Source: Spirogloea muscicola (Eukaryota; Streptophyta; Zygnematophyceae; Spirogloeales; Spirogloeaceae). From it: a stretch of 47,561 nt of DNA. The translations under genes and the position numbers were made by a program. The DNA is taken from the NCBI GenBank assembly GCA_009602725.1, contig WELB01000133.1:359893-407453 (forward strand). The letters are read 5' to 3'. The notes beneath the pieces are model-generated. The model was not told the DNA's origin. It saw only the letters and a list, made by a program, of their open reading frames with translations, and made no database searches. Shown here piece after piece: positions 37,589 through 47,561 of this stretch. Numbering within the stretch: the first letter of the stretch is position 1; every line of letters begins with the position of its first letter.

Positions 37589-39608
37589 CTAAGCATAAGC
37601 TACAAGCGCCTGCTCAAAATTGGCTTCTGCTGCATTGCTCCTTGTGATAAGCGCATGGTCCGCGGCCACAGTGCGAAGTTGGCTGGCAATAACGGGGAGA
37701 CTCGCTCGTGTAAGCTGTCCATCTTGCAGAAGAGGAGAGCTAAGCAGGCTAACCCATGGTTGAAATCAATACAGGATTTGTGGTAGGACTATCCCCTTGC
37801 AATGCTAGGGCTGTGCAGAATCAACTATGATGTGCTCAATCATCACTTCTTACTTGAAATGGCGACTTATTGGCTTTCCGAGATGGAGACAGCATACAAC
37901 GAGATTTGCAAGTGTGTTTGCATCCTTGCCATCCTGCAATCAGTAAGAACATACAGTCATGTACCTGGACACTGTGACTTCAGGGCTATGCTTTATGCAC
38001 TGGAGGCCCAGAAAAGCAATCCAGCAAGGAAGGCAGAGTGCTGTATACTGGAAAGACATGTAGCTGGTAAGGGTCAGATATCGCTGACACAGAGGATACA
38101 AAATCAAGCATGACCTTGGCGACATGGAGCATTGCGAAGCTGCACCTTATTCAAGGCATCAAGCAGAAGCTTCTCAGCCTCCTCATAGTTCCCCATATGC
38201 ATCTGACAGACAGCATTCCCGTTGAGCAGCAAGACGGTCCACATGTACTTTTCTCCAAGCTCTTGGAATATGTAGAATGCTTCTTGTATCTTTGTTCCAC
38301 CCTGGTGCAATGAGCAGGGTGATGTTGTCTCATCGCCTAGCCCCAGTCTGTGTACACTATGCAGAAACGCCTCTCTTTCGACAGGGATATCACAAAGAAA
38401 GTCACTCTCAAGTTCATCTAGCAGTTGATGACCGCAGGTAGAGGTGCTCCTCCGCTCTCGGTCCAATGGTTGATGCAGGAAAGGTCTGAGCCTTGCTTAC
38501 CAGTGCAAGGTTCACCCACGCGTTTGACAGCTGAGTGAGTGTTGCATCCTCGTCAATGTGCTGCATCGACTTTAGCTGCTTCTCAGCATAGTCCACCCTG
38601 TCCATCTTCAAGAAGATCTGCACGTTGAGGGCGCACCTGCAGAAGAAGTGCGAGCCGTCATTGTTGCAAGACCCAAATAGCTCCAGTAGATAACTTGTGA
38701 ACACGATCCCACCTTCAGAAGCTGGGAATCCAGTAAACATGGGACTCCCTGACTCAAGAAGCTGGCTCGACTCACGACCTGGTTAAACGACTTACAGATC
38801 GAGTGTGCTGCCGCTGTTGGTGAACTTCAAGGCCTCTGTGTAATTTTGCTCGTGGGAGTAGATGGTGCCCGCCACAAGGAGCAGCGTCGGATTGTTCAGC
38901 AGGGCAGCATCGCTGAGAAGCTCCTGCAGGCTGCTCAGAGCTTGGTCCTGCTCCAGACGACAGCACTGGCAAGCTCTTCAGCCATCGTAGCCGTCTTGAG
39001 ACGGGCCTTCAAACCTGTGAAGTTCCGGATCCATTCCCCCGGTGGACAGACTGGCCTACTAACGAAACCTACCCCTCGCCCCTGCATCGAGTTGTGGCAA
39101 CGAGACATAGGCAAACCCCTGCATGCCAACGTCTGAGACGGACGGCCAATGCAGGGCAGCATTGCGAGAAGGGGGACTTGAGCGAGGGAGCGGTACCCAC
39201 CTTGCCATCCGCGCCACTGAGGTACAGAGCGAGGATCTTGATGGCCTGCAGCGCCGTCGGCGCGGAGGGGCCGATCTCGTCGGTGACGAGCTGGCGGGCA
39301 GCAGGATGCGGGAGGCATTCTCCCGTCAGCAATCGTCGGCTGCCGTCAACGTGCCTTCACCAACTAAAGGCATGCGAGAACGGTGCAGAACACTGGGAAC
39401 ACTGGGCAGAAGGCCGCTGCCATTGCCAGCCCGCTAAGCTCGTCACCTGATGGCTTCCGAGAGCCAGGTAGGAGCGGTAGACGAGCACGTCCTTCTCCAC
39501 CGCCTCCGCGTCCGTGAGGCCGCCGACGTTGCCCTCGTTGATGGCCGCCTGGTAGGCGCCGAGCAGGAACTTGTTGCGCAGCGAGAAGAGCGCGTCCGGG
39601 CCGCTCAT
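37589..39608 (-). CDS. COPE: Coatomer subunit epsilon (epsilon-COP)
   Basis: This TPR-solenoid subunit of the COPI coat pairs with alpha-COP in retrograde Golgi-ER transport. Seven exons close in phase: 39608-39447, 39290-39201, 38947-38796, 38636-38501, 38301-38146, 37933-37854 and 37682-37589 (stop TAG), 289 residues, the family length. Diagnostic blocks are [134 protein letters not shown], and a C-terminus with [11 protein letters not shown]. The last two exons are short and contain no internal ATG. It is head-to-head with CDC73 and converges on SYS1. Confidence 0.97.
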
Positions 39609-39846
39609 CTTGGTGGCCCCTCCCCCTCCGCCGCCGACGCCCCGCCCGCCGCCGCCGTCGCCGCCGCCGCCGCCGCCGCCGCCAATGCTCGACCTGCTCT
39701 CGCACTCTCCGGCCCGCAGGCTCGAACCAGGCCTCTACCGAAGCCCAGGCCAACGGCCGCAGCCGCCGCCGCCGCCGCCGCCGCCGCCGACGACCTCTTG
39801 ACCTTGGCGCTAATCTGTGGCCACCACTAAGTATCTCCTACCCCCT

Positions 39847-39881
<35 letters not shown>

Positions 39882-40422
39882 GCCGCCGCCGCTCCCGGCA
39901 GCAGTTGGCACGGGGCGTAAGACCAAACACTTGATCGCCGTGACCGGATGGGATAACCGAGGGACAAACCAGTGTAAGACCGGTTAAGGCCGCCCTGCCG
40001 TCCGCAGCCTGCCCGTAACCGTTGACCGGAACCGTCACCCCTGGTCACCCAGTTAACCCGGCCCGTAACCAGGCCGTTAAGTGCCGGCAAGCCCTCCCCC
40101 GGAGGCCGCGCCGCAAACGGCGCCGCCAGCAGCCGCTCCGTCATTGCCGCGGCGACGAGAGCGCCAGCACCAGCTGCGGCGCTCCGCCAACGACGCAGCG
40201 GGCTTGCCCTGCGCCGCCGCTGCTGTTTCCCCACTGCTCTACCAGCCGCGAGCTCCGTCTCCGCCGCGGCGTTGCCTGCGCTGCGAAGGTCTCGCGTAGC
40301 GCTGAGGCCCTGAACCGCCGGAGATGAGCTCCAACGAAGGCGCGGCGGCGGCCTGAGTGGCCAAGCTGCGCTCATAGCTCAGCCCCGGGCAAAGCGGCAC
40401 GCCGTGGGGGCTGGCCGCAGCC
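39609..40422. promoter_or_regulatory. Candidate bidirectional promoter between COPE and CDC73
   Basis: The spacer is 814 bp with three CCG runs (about 39640-39682, 39759-39790 and 39846-39896). A cluster of GTAACC, CCGTTA and GTTAAC-type motifs lies at 39915-40087 (for example ACCGGTTAAGG, CCCGTAACCGTTGACCGG, AGTTAACCCGG, CCGTAACCAGGCCGTTAAG), resembling MYB-core sites. Confidence 0.45.
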
Positions 40423-43258
40423 ATGGACACCCTGAGCCTGCTCCGGGACTACACCATCCGCCAGGAGCTGGGGCGCATCACCATCGCCGACGATGCCGTG
40501 CGCTTCGGCGATGCGTACGCCTTCCCGCGGGACGCCGAGACGGCGTACCGCAGCAAGCAGGGCGGGCTGTACCGCCTCGACTGCCTCGCCTTCTTCATCC
40601 AGAGCCGCGAGCTGTGGATGAAGAAGCACACGGACTACATCCAGCAGGCCCGCGCGCTCAAGGTCCCCATCGTCACCTTCACCGACCGCAAGTCACTGCA
40701 GGTACATTCCTCCGCAACATCGTATATTCTTTCCTCCGTATTCGAGTTTCTGCACTGTTTCCAACCGAGAGTGCAGACCCCAGAAAGAATCTGAACACAT
40801 GGATATCTATCCATGTGGGAGGATGAGCAGGATTGCAATATTCTGGCGCACCTTCAATTGCAGGCGAGCAACCTTGTCCGCCTTGTCCTGCCGTGGGCCG
40901 CTGCAGGACTACTTGGAGGGCAAGGTCACGTCCAGCGATGCCATCGAGCTGCGGCCGCCACTCGTGCAGCCGCTGGCGCCGGCGCCCACTGCGCCTGGGG
41001 GCGATGAGCCTGCAGGGGCTGCGGACGAGCCTGCCTCCAAGAGAAGCCGGCTCGAAGCCGCTGTGAGCCCCGTCTCCGTGTGAATTGCTGGCATAGTGCG
41101 ACTGCGCCTGGTCATCTGTAAAATACTACATGTCTGAAAGTCTGTGGACGGTTGCTATTTGAGGTAAAGAAGTCGGACTACGTTGGAGATAAGTTGCTCA
41201 TAGGCTCAGAATATTGGATATTTGAATCGTCGCTGACAATGCAATTCTATGCACGGCCCAGAATTCATGCCTGGACTTTCAGCCGGTCGCATGTTGCTCA
41301 GGATTGTGAAGTCTCCAGGACTTGTTATATACGGTTGAGGGCTTGGTGACGTGTCGGTCATCATTGTCTGCGCTTTGCCTGACTGGACAGCCGAGTGCTG
41401 ACCTCAGGGGGAGAGCCATGCAATGGACGAGCTGGCAGCCGTTGCTCCCCACACGCCTAAGGCTGACGACGTCGAGAAGATACTGGCGAGGGAGCGACCA
41501 GTCCGAGACAGGGAGAGCATCCTCGTGTGCCATCGCCGGAGCTTCCGGAACATTGTCGACATGCTGGACAGGCGGGCTGAGGAGCGACGGCAGGCGGAGG
41601 ACCTGGGGGAGCCTGAGCGCCGCGGCGGCCGCGGCGCTACTGCACACCACTCTAGTGACAAGGATAGGGCCGCCATGCAGCAGCGCCGCGGAGGGGCTGG
41701 TGGCGGCGGTGGCCGGCACGGTGACGTGGAGGAGAAGCACTTCTGGAAGGAACGTCTCGGCCTGGATGTCGCTGAGGAGCTGGGCATCGACCCATCTCAG
41801 AGTCACCTGCAGGACACCAAGATCAAAGACGGGAGCAGAAGCGCTGCTGGCATGCAGTCTTCGAGCCGGCATCGCCTGCTGCATCCGCAGTAAGTTTTGT
41901 CTTCCTCCTTCATCCTCTCTGCCTGTGAAAGGTCTGGACCCGCGCGTCAGATGTACATCGTAATCAGCTCTAAAGTTTAGCTATTAGTCTTGGATATGGG
42001 TGTGACAGTGTTTGTACCACGACTGTGGTAAGGTCGAAGAATATCCAAGGAAAGGGAAGTTTGCAGATAAAGCTTGTCATTGTGCTCTGGAGCAACCAAG
42101 TCCTGGTGATCCTGTGCCCAAGTTTTGGGAAGATTAATGATATTATGATTCTCAACATGCTGCTTCTGTGCTTGTCAAGCTGCGCAGGGGCTTCCCGAGG
42201 GCTTCGCACAAGTTGAATGCTGCTGCAGGCCCACCGATCATTCTTGTGCCCAATGCCTCTGCCACGCTGATCACCACGTACAACGTCAAGCCTTTCTTGG
42301 AGGATGGCACGTTCGTGCAGCCGGACGTGAAGAGCTCGGGCAAGAAGCCTGAGCTCGTTGTCCTCCAGCGCAAGATGGGGAGAGACAAGCCGGTCACTTA
42401 CCACGTGAGGGACAAGCCGACCTCATTGTCAACCAAGGTAAGCTCATGAGCACTTGAGGAAACCCGCAGGTGTGACTGGAGGCGCAGTCTTGGCTTCGTG
42501 GAGGTTGATCATGACAATGAGGCCAGTGTCCCCGGGGTGATGTAAGCGAGCAACCTGTATTGAGTGTGGTAGGATTGGGAGAGAGTGGTGGCAGTCTTTG
42601 TCCTCGGGAAGGAGTGGCAATTCAAAGACTGGCCACGCGACATCTTCACGGAGAGTGCCACCGTGCATGTCCGAGGGACAGCAAGCCAGCCTCCAACGCC
42701 ACCTGAAATATTTAGCAAGAGTAAGCTAAACCACCATACGTATTTCGGGCAGACTCTTTCCTTGCATTGATTATTGTTGCAGAGGACTTTGGATCTTTAA
42801 GTGCAGCTAAGGAAGCGAGGCTTGATTCTTGAGATAAAGAAGCTCATGAGGCCCAGTGCTTGTAAAGATCTGGCACCTAAGGTTTCGAGCGCAACTTATG
42901 ACATGCTGATTGTTATGCAAGAGTTGCAGTACTTGGCGTCTATGTGAGGTTTGATGAAGATTCCCTAGAGGCAGCAAAGATGGTGAAGCAGTGGAACGTC
43001 AAAATTATATCTGTAAGCAATTGCAGTTGCTTTGAACCCGTTCACATGCCCTGGCTTGTTCCGTGCTGCTTGCAGTCAATCGTCATGACCAGCAAGATGA
43101 ACTAGCACTTTTGGCTAAGCTTTCTCGAAGACTCTGAGCTTGGGTGCATCTTGCAGCTGAGCAAGCACAAGAGACATCAGGACCGCACAGCAGTTCTCAA
43201 CTTCTGGGAAAGCCTTGACAATGCTTTGAGGACCTCAAGATCGCCACTCATTTTCTGA
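40423..43258 (+). CDS. CDC73: Paf1 complex subunit CDC73 / parafibromin
   Basis: This subunit of the RNA polymerase II-associated Paf1 complex supports elongation and H2B/H3 modification. Seven exons close in phase: 40423-40701, 40907-41062, 41408-41889, 42188-42437, 42573-42720, 42930-43012 and 43157-43258 (stop TGA), 499 residues. N-terminal conserved region: [55 protein letters not shown]. Middle: a Lys/Arg/Glu-rich region including [17 protein letters not shown]-terminal Ras-like domain: [88 protein letters not shown]. Between QFKDWP and EIFSK an insertion of about 20 residues is present that human and plant homologs lack at this point. A TGTAA motif follows at about 43446. Confidence 0.97.
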
Positions 43259-43656
43259 AGGGCCGAAGTATCAGAGCGGCAAAGAGGAGCAGGCGATGTG
43301 CCTGGTCAATGCAAGCACTGTCGATGCAGCTGGTACAGTCCTAAGATGCCTTTGCAATGAAACACCTTGCCTTCCTACCGCGAGGTGTGCACAGTAGTGC
43401 TTGCCTTCCAGTCAGTCGGGCGTGAGACATACCTGCAATCAATATTGTAATGTGGTGTGCAGGCAGATGCAGTGCATGAAGTCTGGCAGCTGTTCCCACG
43501 CTTGGCAGTACATAATCGAAGGCCCTCCCTTGTCGCTCAAAGCAGAGTGAGCCCATGTTGAGGTGTCCAGGCACGTGGCACCACAACAAGCTGATGACAA
43601 GAGGAGGGACATGGAGAAAGTAGCTCTGCGAAGGGGCTGTAAGATGAGGTTGAGTA

Positions 43657-43722
43657 GCTCCGAAGAGATCCGAAAGGAGGTGGTGGCCTGTGATAGGCCA
43701 GCCTGTAGGGATGGACAAAATT
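43657..43722 (+). repeat. Hairpin repeat family A copy
   Basis: CTCCGAAGAGATCCG, then TGGCCT-GTGAT-AGGCCA, an alternative perfect 6-bp stem, then CCTGTAGGGATGGACAAA. A shorter fragment (AGCTCTGCGAAGGGGCTGT) precedes it at 43622. Confidence 0.7.
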
Positions 43723-43778
43723 AAAGGGGAAGCCACAATATGGCGGGCTTAGCTGTGATTGTGCTGGATTTCAAAGAG

Positions 43779-43888
43779 GAAAAGCACTTCCAATAGGGGC
43801 AAGGGCTGTGAAGACTTAAAGCTCTTCCAAAGGCGGGCAACGGCTGTGAAAGGCCAGCCTAAGAAGGATGACGAGGTCAAGTAAGAGC
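43779..43888 (+). repeat. Two tandem family A copies, the first truncated
   Basis: AAGCACTTCCAATAGGGGC plus AAGGGCTGTGAAG (43783-43814) stops mid-hairpin. A complete copy follows: GCTCTTCCAAAGGCGGGCAA, CGGCTGTGAAAGGCCAGCC, GGATGACGAGGTCAAG, AAGAGC. The full copy keeps GCTCTT and AAGAGC at its ends. Confidence 0.8.
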
Positions 43889-43927
43889 TTCCTTCTTCAA
43901 GGGGGGAAGAGAGATGGAGCACTGTGG

Positions 43928-44004
43928 AAGTAAGCTCTTCCACAGAGGGCGAGGGCTGTGAAAGCCAGCCCGAAAGGACAGGACAAGGTCCGAGACATTT
44001 TTCC
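43928..44004 (+). repeat. Hairpin repeat family A copy
   Basis: AAGCTCTTCCACAGAGGGCG, AGGGCTGTGAAAGCCAGCCC, GAAAGGACAGGACAAGGTCC. It is followed within a few bases by a family B fragment. Confidence 0.85.
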
Positions 44005-44085
44005 GAGTACAAAGGCAAGCTCAAACTGATGTAAAACACCCACTGCAACTTGACCCGCTCAGAAGCCACGGGTCAACAACATGAA
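44005..44085 (+). mobile_element. Family B fragment (left-part block)
   Basis: ACAAAGGCAAGCTC and TTGACCCG-CTCAGAAGCCA-CGGGTCAA, a perfect 8-bp-stem hairpin equivalent to the one at 20080-20106, then AACATGAAGGTCGC. Confidence 0.7.
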
Positions 44086-44109
44086 GGTCGCTAATCGGTG
44101 CCTGACTAC

Positions 44110-44178
44110 CAGATGGCAAAGGGCCCAGAAAGTGGAAATGCCAGCCCAAAATGACTCAGCAAGGTCCGGAGAGGACGT
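44110..44178 (+). repeat. Hairpin repeat family A, degenerate copy
   Basis: ATGCCAGCCCAAAATGACTC and AGCAAGGTCCGGAGAGGAC keep the 3' half of the family; the 5' half of the stem is lost. Confidence 0.6.
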
Positions 44179-44389
44179 TATGTGGTCCTCCCTAATCCAG
44201 CACATGGCCCTACTGGTTGACGCGCGTCGCCGAAGTCGAGGGGGCAGCTTGGGGCACTCTAGCATTCCGCAGGCATTAGTTGCCTATAACAGAATGAGGC
44301 TTCGCTTTAGCTTGCAGCACTCGCAAGCTTTGGCTATCCATCAGCGTGCTGGACGCGCTCTAAGTCAGGCCACCTGCTTCCGTGGTGGG

Positions 44390-45310
44390 CACCAGCTCCC
44401 CAAGTTGATTTGTGTCGGAATTGATGTGCTCATTCGTGGATACTAATGTAACAGTGGTAACTTAGCCACCTTAGCATAGGGCTAAGTGTTATGTCGCATT
44501 ATTTCTAGCACTAGGTTTTGCCTGAACAATGTATTGGATTGAATTGGCATCCCTTTCATTTCATGCGCACGGCGCCCCTTCTCTTTGCCTCGATCTTGTT
44601 CTAGATTGCTCCCCCATTCCCGATTTCAGTCATACCAAACAGGACCAGCGCATTATGAGGGAATGGCTGTGAGAAGCCAGCCCAATGAACAAGTTCTGGA
44701 AGGGTCAGAAGGTACAAAACAACGAACACACTCCCCGTTTCTACTAAATTTCTGTATCACCCCAGAAAAGTGTGACCAAGAATGAGATATCCACGTGTGA
44801 AATCAGGTCAGCTTACTAAGTCAGCTCGACGGGTCTGAGCCACCAACGGGTAGTATCATGACAATTTCTCGCACTCCTGCTCTGTCCCGCCAAGAAGGCT
44901 CTGGTGCATTCATCGGTCTTGGCTCATTGCTCTTTGACGAAGGATAAAGAGGTGGCTGCACACGTCGACATGATGGCACGTCATTCATCAACTTGATGTG
45001 ATGGGAATTGCGAGCACGATACCTCCAGCTTCGGTCAGGGAACTTGGCCTCTGGCCACGAATGGAGTCGGTGCACAACCCATCCTGCCGTCCCCGCCGTT
45101 TGAACAGAAGCCCAAATGTTGGACGATAAAGCCCACGAGCCCACGTAAAGGGGTGTAACTCACCTCGGAATTCAGAGAACACCTGGCGACCTCTATGTGC
45201 TGACTCGTGATTACTGGGCGGGTCAGCTAAGCAGCAGCTTCTTTACATCCGTCAATGTGCTTGCCTTCGAACTTTGCCACTCAGGCCCTTCAACACTCAA
45301 TGCACACTCA
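44390..45310 (-). mobile_element. Family B element, reverse copy with nested insertion
   Basis: 44390-44585 matches the right part of the 20-kb copy (CCAGCTCCCCAAGTT, GGATACTAATGT, TGCCTGAACAATGTATTGG). 45175-45310 matches its left part (TATGTGCTGACTCGTG, GGGTCAGCTAAGCAGCAGC, CATCCGTCAATGTGCTTGCC). Order and orientation agree with one reversed element. About 590 bp separate the parts here against about 70 bp at 20 kb, and that extra DNA includes a family A repeat (44652-44722). Confidence 0.7.
44652..44722 (+). repeat. Hairpin repeat family A copy nested in family B
   Basis: GGGAATGGCTGTGAGAAGCC, then AGCCCAATGAACAAG and GGAAGGGTCAGAAGG. It lies inside the reversed family B copy. Confidence 0.75.
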
Positions 45311-45595
45311 TGTTACCTTGACGAACCATGGGAAGCCCTCGCCCACTCTGACGACACTTTTCCGCCCTCTCATATTGCGGATCTGCAGTCGCTCTTAGCG
45401 CTTATAGATCGTCAACTTGCAGAAGTCACGGAGATTGGTCTCAGCTTTGCGCCTTCCGGCCCTTCCAATGTTCACTCCTTTGGGAGGCCTCTTCCAGCCA
45501 TGCCGTACATTAAAAGATCTATTTCTCCCTGTGGAAGATACGTAGCTCTTCCGAAGTGGGCGAGGGCTTCAAACGGCCAAGCCACAAAGGAATGA
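45197..45595 (+). mobile_element. Open frame within/next to family B copy
   Basis: A 132-codon frame begins inside the reversed family B block and continues with protein-like sequence (DEPWEALAHSDDTFPPSH, ADLQSLLALIDRQLAEVTEI). It then runs into a family A repeat. No domain was recognised; it is most likely a decayed element gene. Confidence 0.35.
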
Positions 45596-45622
45596 CAAGG
45601 TTCAGAAGAGCCAGAAGAGACG
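45545..45622 (+). repeat. Hairpin repeat family A copy with covarying stem
   Basis: GCTCTTCCGAAGTGGGCGA, GGGCTT-CAAACGGCC-AAGCC, ACAAAGGAATGACAAGG, TTCAGAAGAGC. The stem pair G-C of other copies is T-A here, and the ends GCTCTTC / GAAGAGC are a perfect 7-bp inverted repeat. Confidence 0.8.
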
Positions 45623-45714
45623 GATAATGCGTAGCACGTTGGAGACTTTCAAAGAGCTACTTGTCTTACTTTTGTGAGTACCTGCTGGACGGGGGAAAGA
45701 CGTTTAAGAAGTGG

Positions 45715-45790
45715 TGGGGGGCCAGGGTGGGCCAAGTACAAAGACAAGCACATTCACGGATATACGCGATAGGCTGCTAACCGATCGGCT
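45715..45790 (+). mobile_element. Family B fragment (left-part block)
   Basis: GGGCCAAGTACAAAGACAAG, CACATTCACGGATATACG, GGCTGCTAACCGATCGGCTC. It is in forward orientation, so together with the reversed block at 45175 it forms an inverted pair about 0.4 kb apart. Confidence 0.6.
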
Positions 45791-47050
45791 CGATGGCCGT
45801 GTTCAGCAAGTAAAAGCCGTTAAAGTAAAAGCCACCAACTAAAGCTCGTCCAGCTACCTGTTCAAAGCATGAGCCTGAGCTCGCTGCAGACAGGCTGAAA
45901 ACCGACGGCACAAGAACGACACATATTCTGCCGGCAAACCCATCTCAGCTGGAAGCACATCCTTACCGACCAGCCGCAAGTTTTCTCAGCTGAGCAAGTG
46001 GCTCTTACAGATGGCCAATCAACAACCTGTAATTATCACATGCAGTCAGTAGTAGACTGTCATCAGATTTGCTGGTATTCCTCTACGCCATGTATTGCAT
46101 TGAGAGCTCATGTCTCTCTTGAGGATGACCTGATACGACCCTACTGTTTACCTTTTGGTGATATTACTACACACCCTGCAGTTGGCGCTGCTGTGCTAGG
46201 CCTGTCAGGATTGCAGGTCTTCTCCACAGTGCGGTCAGGCCAGCAGCATTTGTTGTGGCACTTTTGACTGTTGATGGACATATAGCTACCCGCAAGGACG
46301 AGCATGACCAGGAGTCTCGTGCTACAGATCGACAGCCGCCCATTGTCTGCACAATTATACTATAGCCATTGGCTGGATGGAAGCTTGACTTCGATGACCT
46401 GATAGCCCACGTAGTCAGCGGCCAGGCTCGGCCTCTTTCGTCTCGTGCAACGTCTTTGTTGCCACCACCTTTACATTGGTCATCATGAGCACAAGTCAAA
46501 TGGTCTGATGCAGAAGGATATTTGGGGTAATTAGATCTATTATCCTTGCTCTTGCATACTACTGAAGACACACAGCTTCTTTAAAAAAAGGTCGACAAGA
46601 ACCTACTACCTAAACAGACGACATCTTCATGAAGGGTCTTCGACTTGCTCTACGCGAGCGCTGATGGCAAGCAGACTGCACAGGACGGAAATCTTCTCGG
46701 CCCATCAGCACTATGGAGTTGTTGACGCCAGCTGCAGGAGCTCAGTGGACTTCCTTGCTCATTGTCCCCCGTCTTGCAGGCGATCGCCATGCAAGAGGTA
46801 TTGGTCGAGGAAATTTAAATGGCGCTTCACGCCAGCACTTGCACCAAAGTCACTGCATATTACTTGCTTTGTGTCCTCCAACAGAATTGACACTAGACGA
46901 AGGCATGAGCAATAGCAAGCCATGGAGTTGAGATTTTTGCTTCCCAGCTCTGCATCCGATTGCTGCTTGGCATGCACCACCACTCATTCTGATCTGGATA
47001 CTTCTAGTTGTGGTGACACGGTTCTAGTAGGTAGTAGTGTTCCAGTGATG
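45791..47050. other. Non-genic, probably decayed transposon DNA
   Basis: Short protein-like stretches (for example SLEDDLIRPYCLPFGD near 46110; GDRHARGIGRGNLNGAS near 46780) are broken by stops in every frame. Nothing was recognised well enough to name. Confidence 0.4.
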
Positions 47051-47205
47051 ACGGTGATGACTAATAGTCAGATCGTGTTTGGCTGAAGGATGAAGGTGGT
47101 GAGGCCCTGAGCTGTGGTGACTGCGGAGGGGGTGGGAAAGCCCTAAATGAGGTAGCAATGGCAGCGTCGAGCCCTTCTGGGGCAAGGGCGGTAAGGCCTT
47201 TCAAT

Positions 47206-47352
47206 TTGTAGCTGCTTTCTTTCTTTGTGTGCTTTGGTTTCTTAGCGCTTCCTCTGGCTTCCTCTGGCCCCCTTCTCGTTCTTTGTTCATTCTTTTTTGG
47301 GCTGGCTTGTCCAGCCCCTATCCTCAATGGGCGAGCCCTTTCTTCTTTTCAG
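47206..47352 (-). repeat. Hairpin repeat family A, long subfamily copy
   Basis: The core is GGGCTGG-CTTGT-CCAGCCC with flank CCTATCCTCAATGGGCGAG. It is homologous to 21121-21262 over about 140 bp, with a small internal duplication (CCTCTGGCTT CCTCTGGCCC). Confidence 0.85.
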
Positions 47353-47389
47353 GGGGGCTGGGCCTTCTGGGGCGGGGGCGGCGAAGCCT

Positions 47390-47416
47390 TCAACGGTGGT
47401 GGTGGTGGTTGTGGTG

Positions 47417-47459
<43 letters not shown>

Positions 47460-47561
47460 TCGTCGTCGTGGCGAGGCTTCTTTGGCGGCGGTGGCGAGGC
47501 CTTGGGGGGCGGAGGCGAGTGGGAAGGAGGCGGAGGAGGCGGAGGAGAAGGAGGTGGCGGA
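47390..47561 (-). CDS. Partial low-complexity ORF: proline-rich, poly-Asp, His-rich C-terminus
   Basis: On the minus strand the frame is open from the window edge to a TGA at 47392-47390. It encodes PPPPPP blocks with KASPPPPKKPRH, then a run of about 17 Asp, then HHNHHHHR. There is no ATG inside the window. The CGT/CAT microsatellite at 47420-47470 encodes the Asp run. A second KASPPPP-like block lies just after the stop in another frame (about 47387-47350), suggesting an indel. It may be the tail of an extensin-like protein or merely a microsatellite in open phase. Confidence 0.3.

Noticed and set aside
46167-46931. Several 70-130 codon ORFs near 46-47 kb
   Set aside because: Overlapping on both strands, interrupted, and without motifs; better explained as decayed element DNA.
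47398-47480. Possible CRISPR-like array
   Set aside because: The CGTCAT/CGT repeats are a simple microsatellite with no spacers.

Overview
The window is nuclear DNA of a photosynthetic eukaryote, most likely a green alga. The evidence is intron-dense genes with GT-AG (and two GC-AG) introns, strongly GC-biased exons, alanine (GCC/GCG) and proline runs at gene 5' ends, CCCTAAA-type telomere-like tracts, a plant-type geranylgeranyl diphosphate synthase, and plant-like versions of purH, Cdc73, Sys1 and CAP-H. The species cannot be named from sequence alone. Exon models were built by hand from splice signals, reading phase and family knowledge. For each recognised family gene the phases close across all the exons listed.

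Layout. 1-3130 (+): purH (ATIC), 5' truncated by the window edge. 3623-6854 (-): a coiled-coil protein of unknown function. 6855-8539: repeats and intergenic DNA. 8540-12366 (-): condensin subunit CAP-H. 13188-16688 (+): a DPP8/9-like S9 peptidase. 16689-23429: gene-poor DNA with transposon fragments and hairpin repeats. 23430-23560: a Harbinger-like MITE. 23666-26177 (+): a proline-rich, right-handed beta-helix secreted-type protein. 27265-28124 (+): a small single-span membrane protein broken by an assembly gap. 28824-30705 (-): plastid-type GGPP synthase lacking its first exon. 32031-35170 (-): SRP54. 35925-37181 (+): SYS1. 37589-39608 (-): epsilon-COP. 40423-43258 (+): CDC73. 43259-47561: repeats, transposon remnants and a low-complexity partial ORF at the edge.

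The genes are housekeeping and do not form a pathway: purine synthesis, chromosome condensation, dipeptide cleavage, isoprenoid precursors, ER targeting (SRP54), Golgi trafficking (SYS1, epsilon-COP) and Paf1-complex transcription elongation (CDC73). Three gene pairs are head-to-head with similar spacing (821, 754 and 814 bp) and CCG-rich intergenic DNA, so shared bidirectional promoters are plausible.

The least expected content is non-coding. A dispersed family of roughly 85-bp hairpin repeats, at least 16 copies on both strands, is confined to intergenic DNA and its stem appears conserved. A larger LTR-like element has fragments at about 20.0-20.4, 21.75, 44.0-45.3 and 45.7 kb, one copy nested. 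There is also a MITE with a clear TAA target duplication, a long fold-back hairpin downstream of the beta-helix gene, and a telomere-like plus tRNA-like composite in introns of purH and possibly GGPPS. Two N runs and four single Ns mark assembly breaks, mostly in GC-rich gene starts.
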